Positions 1 to 5,594 of a stretch of DNA of 7,251 nt are shown here, in pieces; within the stretch, counting starts at the first letter, position 1, and every line of letters begins with the position of its first letter. The notes beneath the pieces were generated by a model. The model saw nothing but the letters and a program-made list of their open reading frames with translations. It was not told the DNA's origin and did not search any database. The stretch spans positions 1-7,251 of the forward strand of contig CADBSQ010000028.1 of NCBI GenBank assembly GCA_902797415.1, read 5' to 3'. The position numbers and the translations under genes were made by a program. Source of the DNA: an uncultured Erysipelotrichaceae bacterium. Lineage in GTDB: Bacteria > Bacillota_I > Bacilli_A > RF39 > UBA660.

Positions 1-10
1 AGGTGATAAT

Positions 11-241
11 ATGACTAAAGAAGAAAAAGAACAAAGAAAACTAGAAAAGAAATTAAAAAAGCAAATGAAATTAAATAGATTTTTAACTGATGTTAATGAT
101 TTATTAGGAGAAACTAATACCAAAAAAACTACATATGATTTTTGGAAACAAGAGGAAGATAAAGTAGAAGGATATGAACCATATCAATTAGAGGAAGAAG
201 AACTAGAAGATGATGATTTATATGAAAAAGGGGAAGATTAA
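11..241 (+). CDS. Small highly charged hypothetical protein (76 aa)
   Basis: I do not recognise this protein. Its N-terminal third (residues 1-25) is almost all Lys, Glu, Gln and Arg and is probably helical. Residues 50-76 are strongly acidic, with runs of Glu and Asp, so the protein is split into a basic and an acidic half. There is no signal peptide or membrane segment, so it is probably cytosolic. The ATG follows AGGTGA at positions 1-6. The stop codon lies inside the gene's own terminator hairpin. It lies left of the proposed island boundary, so it is probably part of the recipient chromosome (or a larger host element) rather than the defence island. The good RBS, open frame and terminator support a real gene; the function is unknown. 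Confidence 0.75.
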   Translation: MTKEEKEQRKLEKKLKKQMKLNRFLTDVNDLLGETNTKKTTYDFWKQEEDKVEGYEPYQLEEEELEDDDLYEKGED

Positions 242-259
242 ATAAAAATCTTCTTTTTT
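233..259 (+). terminator. Intrinsic terminator of the 76-aa gene
   Basis: GAAGATT (233-239) pairs with AATCTTC (247-253) across a 7-nt loop and is followed directly by six T (254-259). The stop codon of the 76-aa gene (239-241) lies at the loop border. The hairpin therefore ends this gene before the island begins. Confidence 0.8.
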
Positions 260-296
260 GTAAAAAAAAACATAAAAAAGTCATTGATTTGTTCTC

Positions 297-312
297 TTCC
301 CCCTGAAGAGAG
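297..312 (+). repeat. Left end direct repeat, putative attL core
   Basis: TTCCCCCTGAAGAGAG is repeated exactly at 7163-7178. On this side it sits in an inverted repeat, TCTCTTC (293-299) / GAAGAGA (305-311), around a 5-bp CCCCT spacer. That is the shape of a tyrosine-recombinase core site, with two inverted binding arms around a short crossover region. The right copy keeps only the right arm; its left half reads GGGATTC, as expected if one half of each junction comes from the element and the other from the chromosome. Confidence 0.55.
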
Positions 313-336
313 ATACGAAAGTATCTCTCACTTTTT
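308..336 (+). terminator. Strong intrinsic terminator at the left island end
   Basis: GAGAGATAC (308-316) and GTATCTCTC (321-329) form a 9-bp perfect stem capped by a GAAA tetraloop. CAC and five T follow (332-336). It would stop read-through from the chromosome into the island. Its 5' arm shares bases 308-311 with the core inverted repeat at 293-311, so the two hairpins cannot form together. Confidence 0.75.
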
Positions 337-388
337 GTTTGTAGGAGTATCAAGGGTTTGAGGGGTATATGCTACTTTAAAAAATGGT

Positions 389-410
389 TTTAGGTGGCAT
401 TTAGGTGGCA
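389..410 (+). repeat. Tandem 11-bp repeat, putative left arm-type integrase sites
   Basis: The unit TTTAGGTGGCA occurs twice head to tail (389-399 and 400-410), and a third partial TTAGGT follows at 413-418. The 11-bp period puts the copies one helical turn apart, typical of a protein-binding array. The same pair recurs near the right island end in the same orientation. Arm-type sites of tyrosine integrases are short repeated units of this kind next to the core site; the assignment is inferred from position and layout. Confidence 0.55.
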
Positions 411-453
411 AATTAGGTTTTTAAATCATATATAATAAAAAACACCTCAAAAG

Positions 454-464
454 TATGCTATAAT
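454..464 (+). promoter_or_regulatory. Promoter (extended -10) for the mod-res operon
   Basis: TATGCTATAAT contains a perfect -10 TATAAT (459-464) preceded by the extended -10 element TGC. No good -35 lies 17 bp upstream, but extended -10 promoters can do without one. Transcription would start near 471, giving a leader of about 35 nt before the mod start codon at 506. A second TATAAT lies at 431-436. Confidence 0.65.
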
Positions 465-505
465 ATTTAATGAGAGATAATAATTTCAAATTGGAGGTAT
501 GTATA

Positions 506-2140
506 ATGGATGAAACAGTTAACAAAAGTAAAGAAGATTTAATTGCAGAAATAGAGCGCAGAGTTGAAGATAAGATTATAGAAAAATCTAATGCTGACTT
601 AATTATAAAACTAATCAATAATTCTGATAGTTTATCTGAAGCTATAGCTATAGCTCAGCTAGGTACTACATACAAGAGAACAGGTTTTCATTTTGATAAA
701 AGATTAGAAAAAATGGATAATACTATTAAATATTTTAAAAAGAATGAAGAATTGAGTTTTGTTAATGATAGTTCTAAATTAACCCATAAACTTATCATTG
801 GTGATAATTATGATGCTTTGTTGAATTTACTTGTCGGATATAGAAATAAAATTGATGTTATTTATATTGATCCGCCTTACGGAAAAAACGATTTAGGTGA
901 ATTTGCTAAAACTAATTATGATAACTCTATAACGAGAGATAATTTACTATCAATGCTTTATCCGAGATTAAAAATTGCAAGAGAGTTGATGACAAACGAG
1001 GGAATTATTTTTTGTTCGATTGACGATAAAAACCTTGCTTACATAAAGTGCTTATTTGATGAGATATTTGGGGAATATAACTTTGTAGCTCAAATAAATA
1101 ATATTTCTGGTGCTAATCAGGCTGGAGAAGGTGTTTTAATACAAAAAAATATTGAGTACTGTTTGGTATATACTAAAAATAAAGACTTGGCTGTTTTTAA
1201 TAGGATAGATAAAACAAACGAAAGCTATAGAAATTTAAATGATGCTCCTTCTCCTCTTAGCACCCGTTTGGATATGGGTTATACGATTTATTATAATGAG
1301 TCAACTGGGGACATGATTCCTTTATTCGATTATGATAAGAGTAAGGTCTCATTGAATACTGTAAATGATGTATATAAAGATGATTCTTCGTTGATACAAA
1401 AAGGATATGTACCAGTTAGACCTGGATTTAGAAATGGGTTTCTACATAGATGGCGTTGGGGAATAGAAACTTTTAAGAACCGTATTGATGAGATTAAAAT
1501 GTTTAAACAAGGAGATTACTACATTCCTAAATTTCAACAAAAAGGGTATAATCCGCCTAAAAATATTCAACAGTTTTCTGGTGGTGCTTCAGAATTGAAA
1601 AAAATATTTGGTGAAAGAACAATTTTTGATTATCCAAAAGGATTAGACTTTATGAAGTTTATAATAAATATATCTTCAAATCCTGATGATATAATTTTGG
1701 ACTTTTTTGCTGGCTCAGGTACTACTGGTCACGCGGTAATGCAATTAAATAAAGACGATGGTGGTAATAGAACTTTTATATTATGTACCAATAATGAAGT
1801 TACAGATTTAAATCCTAATGGCATTGCTTATGATGTTACATCTAAACGTTTAAAAAGAATTATGTCTGGTGAATGCTATGATGGCACTAATGATTTTGAT
1901 TGGATTAAAAGTAATGAGGCATATGGTGATAATTTAGATGTATATGAAATAGAAAAGGTTGCTAATTTTGAATCGTCAGAAAATAAGACACCATTTGATG
2001 TTATAGATGAAACTTTATATGGGTTAGATAAGTTCACTTCTATTAAAGATAAAATTGAATGGGTTTGTAATAATTTTGAACATACCCAAAAGAACTTAGA
2101 ATCTGATGAAGCATGGAAAGAAAGGTTGGAGAGTGAATAA
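506..2140 (+). CDS. mod: Type III restriction-modification DNA methyltransferase (Mod)
   Basis: This is the site-specific N6-adenine DNA methyltransferase of a type III R-M system. It uses S-adenosylmethionine to protect host sites and supplies DNA recognition to the Mod-Res complex. The motif order is beta-class: the catalytic DPPY lies at about residues 122-125 (context YIDPPYG), then a long target-recognition region (about 200-380), then the AdoMet-binding FAGSGT at about 401-406. I chose the ATG at 506 because GGAGG (493-497) lies 8 nt upstream. An in-frame ATG at 470 would add 12 residues, but it has no RBS and falls at the expected transcription start. The protein is then 544 aa. The stop overlaps the res start by one base (TAATG), indicating translational coupling. 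No long simple repeat of the kind that phase-varies some mod genes is present. Confidence 0.95.
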   Translation: MDETVNKSKEDLIAEIERRVEDKIIEKSNADLIIKLINNSDSLSEAIAIAQLGTTYKRTGFHFDKRLEKMDNTIKYFKKNEELSFVNDSSKLTHKLIIGDNYDALLNLLVGYRNKIDVIYIDPPYGKNDLGEFAKTNYDNSITRDNLLSMLYPRLKIARELMTNEGIIFCSIDDKNLAYIKCLFDEIFGEYNFVAQINNISGANQAGEGVLIQKNIEYCLVYTKNKDLAVFNRIDKTNESYRNLNDAPSPLSTRLDMGYTIYYNESTGDMIPLFDYDKSKVSLNTVNDVYKDDSSLIQKGYVPVRPGFRNGFLHRWRWGIETFKNRIDEIKMFKQGDYYIPKFQQKGYNPPKNIQQFSGGASELKKIFGERTIFDYPKGLDFMKFIINISSNPDDIILDFFAGSGTTGHAVMQLNKDDGGNRTFILCTNNEVTDLNPNGIAYDVTSKRLKRIMSGECYDGTNDFDWIKSNEAYGDNLDVYEIEKVANFESSENKTPFDVIDETLYGLDKFTSIKDKIEWVCNNFEHTQKNLESDEAWKERLESE

Positions 2141-4239
2141 TGTTAAAAGAAGCTATAGAACTCCAACAAAATGCGGTTAGTAGATTAGTTGAGTTAATAA
2201 AAGAAAGAGATGAGTTAACTTTTAGAGCACCTACTGGTAGTGGAAAAACCTATATGATGGCTGATTTTATGGATAGGATATTAGGAGAAAATGAAGATGT
2301 GGTATTCTTGGTATCTACATTATCAAAAGGTAACCTTGCTCAACAAAACTTTGATAAGTTTCAAGAGTATAGAGAAAAAGGAAGATTTAGTAACTTAAAT
2401 CCATATTTAATATCTAGTGAAGTAAGCGGAGAAGAAGCATTATTTGTTCCTACTGATTACAACGTTTATGTACTTCCACGTGATTTATATAAAAAAGGTG
2501 GACGTTTAATGCAAGGGACCATGGATAATTTTTTGCAAACTATGACTATGAATGAATGGTTTGGTGGAAAAGAAAAGAGAATATATTTAATAAAAGATGA
2601 GTGTCATGTTGCTACTAATAACTTGGATACTTTATCAGCTTCTTATTTTGAGAAGACATTAAACTTCTCTGCTACTCCAAAGTTAAGTAGAAGACAAGTA
2701 CCTGATGTAGAGATAACTGATACTGAAGCTGTTAATGCCAAACTTATCAAATATGTTGAATTAAGTGATGAAGAAGATATTGGTGTTGCAATAAATAGAT
2801 TTGAAGAAATAAAAGAACAATATAGAAATCTTTTGGGTGTTAATCCGTGTTTAATTATACAAATATCCAATAGAGATAAAGCAGATGAAGAATTAAACAA
2901 TATTATATTTCCTGAGTTGAATAAGGCAGAACACCAGGATTTAAAATGGATGTTAATAGTAGATAAAGAGGATAAATGTGATACAAATGATACTTTCAAG
3001 GCAAAGAAACTTCCCGTTTCAAAATGGAAAGATTATGCTAAGGAGAATTCATCTACTATAGATATTATTATTTTTAAGATGGTTATATCAGAGGGATGGG
3101 ATATACCTAGAGCTTGTATGTTGTTTCAAATAAGGGATAGTCAAAGTAAACAATTAGATGAACAAGTAATAGGGAGAGTTAGAAGAAACCCTAGATTGTT
3201 AGATTTTGAAGATTTGTCTGATGAAGCTCAGAAGCTTGCCATGACTTCTTGGGTTTGGGGTATTATTCCTGAAGATGGCAAAAAAGTAAGAAATGTTAAA
3301 TTATATGATAATCAAAAAGATTTTATCGATAACATTCAAATAAAAACAACTATAATCAAAAGTTTGGATAAAAAAGTTGATTTTAATGTTGAACAGTATC
3401 TTGATAATAATTTTGGTCATGATCATTATATGAGTATATTTGAAATGTTTAAAAAATTAAACAAATCTGATAACGAAGTTAAAAAAATGTGTTATGACTA
3501 TTCTGATAATTATCAAAAATGGTGGAAGTTTAATGAAAATATAGATAGAATAATTTCTGAGAACAGCAAATATGAATGTGATTATCTTACTAGTATGACT
3601 TTAAAACAAGATGAAAATGGTAATGATTCTATTATTTCGTTTCCTACTGAAAGTATGTATATTGATAATGGCAATTATGTTAATATAAATGATTGGGTAT
3701 GGAAAAGAAATGATGGTGCTGATAAGTTTTCATTTGATAGTGAAGCTGAAAGAGATTGGGCTAGTATACTACAAAGGTTATCAACATCACATATTAAGAA
3801 GATTACTACTGGCAAAGACAATCCTAATAAAGGTATAACTAATTTATTTGGAGAAACTGAACCAGATAGATTAGAAGAATATGATAAATACTTATGGGGT
3901 AAAAATTATATTTCAAACTCTGATATTAAGTTTGAGTATTATTTAGATGGAATTCATTCGTCTTACCCAGATTTTGTACTGGTAGACAACGAAAATCGAG
4001 TACATCTATTTGAAGTAAAGAGTGTCAATTTCTCTAATTCGCAAAATGTTAATTTTGATTCTGAGTCATATAAAAGAAAAGTAGATGAACTAAGAAAGTG
4101 TTACTTGATAGCTTCTAGCTTAACTAAACAAATCTTTTATTTACCAGTATTAAGAAATGATATTTGGAATATAATTCAGTTAAAAGGTGGTAATGAAACG
4201 CATTTAACTAAAGAACAGTTTGTAGGTCTATTTAATTAA
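2140..4239 (+). CDS. res: Type III restriction endonuclease subunit (Res), helicase plus nuclease
   Basis: Res is the ATP-dependent subunit that translocates or signals along DNA and cuts unmethylated DNA together with Mod. Superfamily 2 helicase motifs appear in order: Walker A PTGSGKT (31-37), Walker B DECH (153-156), motif III FSATP (176-180), motif V around SEGWDIPRA (317-325) and motif VI QVIGRVRR (342-349). A PD-(D/E)xK nuclease site lies near the C-terminus, with PD at 610-611 and EVK at 625-627. At 699 aa it is clearly shorter than EcoP1I/EcoP15I-type Res proteins (over 900 aa), yet all catalytic motifs are intact. That suggests a compact lineage rather than a truncation. GGAG (2128-2131) lies 8 nt before the ATG, which overlaps the mod stop. 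A terminator about 175 bp downstream (4412-4436) probably ends the operon. Confidence 0.93.
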   Translation: MLKEAIELQQNAVSRLVELIKERDELTFRAPTGSGKTYMMADFMDRILGENEDVVFLVSTLSKGNLAQQNFDKFQEYREKGRFSNLNPYLISSEVSGEEALFVPTDYNVYVLPRDLYKKGGRLMQGTMDNFLQTMTMNEWFGGKEKRIYLIKDECHVATNNLDTLSASYFEKTLNFSATPKLSRRQVPDVEITDTEAVNAKLIKYVELSDEEDIGVAINRFEEIKEQYRNLLGVNPCLIIQISNRDKADEELNNIIFPELNKAEHQDLKWMLIVDKEDKCDTNDTFKAKKLPVSKWKDYAKENSSTIDIIIFKMVISEGWDIPRACMLFQIRDSQSKQLDEQVIGRVRRNPRLLDFEDLSDEAQKLAMTSWVWGIIPEDGKKVRNVKLYDNQKDFIDNIQIKTTIIKSLDKKVDFNVEQYLDNNFGHDHYMSIFEMFKKLNKSDNEVKKMCYDYSDNYQKWWKFNENIDRIISENSKYECDYLTSMTLKQDENGNDSIISFPTESMYIDNGNYVNINDWVWKRNDGADKFSFDSEAERDWASILQRLSTSHIKKITTGKDNPNKGITNLFGETEPDRLEEYDKYLWGKNYISNSDIKFEYYLDGIHSSYPDFVLVDNENRVHLFEVKSVNFSNSQNVNFDSESYKRKVDELRKCYLIASSLTKQIFYLPVLRNDIWNIIQLKGGNETHLTKEQFVGLFN

Positions 4240-4278
4240 ATAAAGAAATTAGTATGATTTCTAGTTTCTAACAAATGA

Positions 4279-4421
4279 AATTCGCTTGATAATGTAAATC
4301 TATTGCTTATCCTAAAATAGGGCATACCAAGATAGATGAAACACTTAATACATATTCACACATGTTTAGAAATAAACTTGATGATATTGTAAATACAATA
4401 AACGATTTAAACAAGCAGTAA
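4279..4421 (+). pseudogene. Remnant of a tyrosine-recombinase integrase (C-terminal end, frameshifted)
   Basis: From 4320, the frame reads GHTKIDETLNTYSHMF and continues to a TAA at 4419-4421 (about 33 codons). This matches the C-terminal catalytic end of phage/ICE-type tyrosine integrases: the box II Gly-His and the nucleophilic Tyr of the TYSH motif. Just upstream another frame (4285-4317) reads LDNVNLLLILK, resembling the segment that normally precedes LGH in these enzymes, so a small indel near 4315-4320 separates the two parts. The N-terminal arm-binding and core-binding domains and the Arg-containing box I are missing, and there is no RBS or start. It is a fossil, without activity. It indicates that the island, or the res-proximal half of it, once carried its own integrase. 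Confidence 0.8.
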
Positions 4422-4436
4422 TTGCTTGCTTTTTTT
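4412..4436 (+). terminator. Intrinsic terminator after the integrase remnant
   Basis: CAAGCA (4412-4417) pairs with TGCTTG (4423-4428) across a 5-nt loop and is followed by C and seven T (4430-4436). The stop codon of the integrase remnant lies in the loop, so this was probably the integrase terminator. It would now end transcription coming from the mod-res operon. Confidence 0.75.
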
Positions 4437-4484
4437 CATTAAATTTTGATCATGCCGCTTTTATAGGAGTTATGTTTGATATTG

Positions 4485-4513
4485 TTGCGTCAAACTAAAA
4501 AATATGCTAATAT
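4485..4513 (+). promoter_or_regulatory. Candidate forward promoter for the CBASS-like operon
   Basis: TTGCGT (4485-4490) is followed after 17 bp by TAATAT (4508-4513) with the extended -10 element TGC (4505-4507). The surrounding TATGC motif matches that of the mod promoter. Transcription would start near 4520, giving a leader of over 300 nt before the first CBASS gene. The -10 overlaps one arm of the 14-bp inverted repeat (4507-4520), which could act as an operator. A weaker alternative is a TATGAT at 4704-4709 without a convincing -35. Confidence 0.4.
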
Positions 4514-4536
4514 GTAAAGTGGTATAAGCGGGCACG

Positions 4537-4562
4537 AAAAAACCATGTTCAAGAACATGGTT
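4537..4562 (-). terminator. Reverse-strand terminator of the candidate small RNA
   Basis: The perfect palindrome AACCATGTTC / GAACATGGTT (4541-4562, 2-nt centre) is followed on the reverse strand by a run of T (4542-4537). The forward side has no U-tract, so termination would be for reverse-strand transcripts only. Confidence 0.6.
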
Positions 4563-4664
4563 GCTTGTACTGGTAGCTGGTAACTACCAAACAAATATGC
4601 CAATATAGGCAACGCAAATGAGAACAAAGAATTGACTAGATAAAATAAACGACTCCTATTCTCA
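4537..4664 (-). ncRNA. Candidate small RNA on the reverse strand (about 130 nt)
   Basis: A near-consensus reverse-strand promoter (4699-4671) and a strong reverse-strand terminator (4562-4537) bracket a transcript of about 128 nt. The only open frame through it would have a TTG start that is itself the promoter -35, and its end lies beyond the terminator, so a structured or antisense-type RNA is more likely than a protein. The RNA contains GTAGTTACCAG, which also occurs in the leader of the downstream CBASS mRNA (4795-4805). Start and end are predicted only. Confidence 0.45.
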
Positions 4665-4670
4665 TATATC

Positions 4671-4699
4671 ATGATACACGAAATTTGTTCGCGTGTCAA
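4671..4699 (-). promoter_or_regulatory. Reverse-strand sigma-A-type promoter with operator-like palindrome
   Basis: On the reverse strand a perfect -35 TTGACA (4699-4694) is followed after exactly 17 bp by TATCAT (4676-4671), one mismatch from consensus. A 7-bp inverted repeat, ATACACG (4674-4680) / CGTGTAT (4700-4706), brackets the -35, and an extra CGTGT lies at 4692-4696. This arrangement suggests a repressor site controlling the promoter. Confidence 0.6.
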
Positions 4700-4752
4700 C
4701 GTGTATGATAGCAGAACTTTACATATTAGTCAATTCATAAAGGAGGATTAAT

Positions 4753-4779
4753 ATGTTTTTATATTATTATTTATTATAG
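4753..4779 (+). CDS. Putative 8-codon leader peptide upstream of the CBASS operon
   Basis: A perfect AAAGGAGG (4739-4746) lies 6 nt before an ATG that opens the frame MFLYYYLL and stops at TAG (4777-4779). The RBS is the strongest in the window, yet it serves only eight codons, three of them Tyr and three Leu. The stop codon overlaps the 5' arm of a hairpin (4779-4803), and a second hairpin then covers the region just before the next gene. This order (leader ORF, hairpin, hairpin masking the next start) resembles translational attenuators such as those of erm genes. It could instead be the start of a gene removed by deletion. No protein function is implied. Confidence 0.45.
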   Translation: MFLYYYLL

Positions 4780-4837
4780 GTAATTATCAAAAGAGTAGTT
4801 ACCAGTTATCTCAAATAAATAATAAAGGAGAGATAAC
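4779..4837 (+). promoter_or_regulatory. Two consecutive leader hairpins, the second masking the DUF6602 gene start region
   Basis: Hairpin one pairs GGTAATTA (4779-4786) with TAGTTACC (4796-4803), 8 bp including one G-U, with a 9-nt loop. Hairpin two pairs GTTATCTC (4805-4812) with GAGATAAC (4830-4837), 8 perfect bp, with a 17-nt loop. The Shine-Dalgarno AAAGGAG (4824-4830) ends in the 3' arm of hairpin two, and the stem runs to within one base of the ATG at 4839. Its formation should hinder initiation. A ribosome on the leader ORF would occupy hairpin one. Confidence 0.5.
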
Positions 4838-4838
4838 A

Positions 4839-5594
4839 ATGAATAAAAAAATCTTAACAGAAGTATTCGACAATTTAGAAAAAGCTTTATACAGTGATAT
4901 GTCGATAAGAATTCAAAATAACTTAGAAGATGGAATGTATAGGGAATACTTAGTAAAAAAAGTTTTAGAGAAAATAGTTCCTTCTAAGTATTGTATTACT
5001 GATGGATTCATTATTGATAGTGATAACAATATTTCAAAACAAATGGATATAATTATATATGATAAAAATTATGTTCCTCCATTTTTTGATGAAGCATACA
5101 CTATCGTGCCTATAGAGGCTGTTATTGCAATTATTCAAGTGAAAACAACTATAGATAAGAAATCATTAGAGGATAGTGTAGATAATTTGAACTCAATAAA
5201 CCACCTTAACTCAAAGATTGATGGTCAAGTTATATCTGCCAATGAAGTAAAATTAATAAAAGAAAAAAGATATATAATGCCGTATAAAATAGTAGTTGCG
5301 TATAGGACAGAATGTTCTGAAAATTACAACTATGAACCATATTTGAAAGATGTAGATATGTTATATATAGTAGAAGACAAATCACCATTGTATATTAAAG
5401 ATAAAAAAGAACCCGATGCAGTAGTGAATGTTGATAAATCTGAGTTATTAAAATCACAAACACAATATAAATTAAGAATAATAAAAGATCATAGGTTAGC
5501 TAATTTTGCTCTTTCTTTGCTTGAAAAGATGAAACTGATAAACAATTCAATAATCATAAATTATCAAGAATATATAAAAGGTACTATAGAATAA
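4839..5594 (+). CDS. DUF6602-like PD-(D/E)xK nuclease-fold protein, candidate CBASS effector
   Basis: The N-terminal 130 residues resemble the DUF6602 family, a restriction-endonuclease-like fold. Glu36 lies in a helix (REYLVKKVL). It is followed by TDGFIIDSD (54-62), QMDIIIYD with the probable metal-binding Asp70, then PIEAV (Glu93) and IIQVKTT, giving a Q100-x-K102 pair. Gln in place of the usual Glu of ExK is known in Mrr-like nucleases. The C-terminal half (about 135-251) has no motif I recognise and could hold a ligand sensor. There are no membrane segments. AAAGGAG lies 8 nt before the ATG. Its stop overlaps the CD-NTase start (TAATG), so the two genes are coupled. As first gene of a CBASS-like operon with no other effector, it probably cuts nucleic acid once the cyclic nucleotide is made. 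That role is inferred; an inactive or accessory nuclease fold is also possible. Confidence 0.7.
   Translation: MNKKILTEVFDNLEKALYSDMSIRIQNNLEDGMYREYLVKKVLEKIVPSKYCITDGFIIDSDNNISKQMDIIIYDKNYVPPFFDEAYTIVPIEAVIAIIQVKTTIDKKSLEDSVDNLNSINHLNSKIDGQVISANEVKLIKEKRYIMPYKIVVAYRTECSENYNYEPYLKDVDMLYIVEDKSPLYIKDKKEPDAVVNVDKSELLKSQTQYKLRIIKDHRLANFALSLLEKMKLINNSIIINYQEYIKGTIE

Larger units (their letters stand above)
4507..4729. repeat. 14-bp inverted repeat enclosing a series of smaller hairpins
   Basis: CTAATATGTAAAGT (4507-4520) is exactly inverted at 4716-4729. Inside are further pairings, listed in order. AACCATGTTC / GAACATGGTT lies at 4541-4562. TGGTAG / CTACCA lies at 4571-4589. TGCC / GGCA lies at 4598-4611. 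ATGAGAA / TTCTCAT lies at 4618-4624 and 4659-4665. An 11-bp stem with a 3-nt bulge joins 4667-4680 and 4700-4710. A 10-bp inverted pair, GAATTGACTA / TAGTCAATTC, lies at 4629-4638 and 4727-4736 and competes with the outer stem. It could be a structured RNA, an operator array, an invertible or MITE-like segment, or an origin-type site. The repeats are plain; the role is unknown. Confidence 0.65.

Noticed and set aside
129..353. Reverse-strand 74-aa ORF
   Set aside because: It overlaps the real 76-aa gene, two terminators and the core repeat, and has no RBS or recognisable motif.
391..412. T-box riboswitch, from the AGGTGGCA words
   Set aside because: The T-box consensus is not matched beyond a few bases, the sequence is duplicated at the other island end, and no aminoacylation or amino acid gene follows.
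2643..2999. Reverse-strand 118-aa ORF inside res
   Set aside because: It lies wholly opposite conserved helicase coding sequence and is low-complexity Ser/Leu/Ile, typical of an antisense shadow.
4470..4500. Short ORF MFDIVASN at 4473, resembling the first residues of Fst-like type I toxins
   Set aside because: It stops after eight codons, the AGGAG is too close to the ATG, and no toxin body follows in any frame.
4490..4699. Reverse-strand 69-aa hydrophobic ORF that could be a small membrane protein or toxin
   Set aside because: Its only early start is a TTG that coincides with the -35 of a strong promoter, later ATGs lie in the -10 or have no RBS, and a terminator hairpin sits inside it. 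The hydrophobicity is expected from T-rich codons.
4507..4729. Retron msr-msd-like RNA, because of the closing inverted repeat and internal hairpins
   Set aside because: No reverse transcriptase is encoded anywhere in the window.
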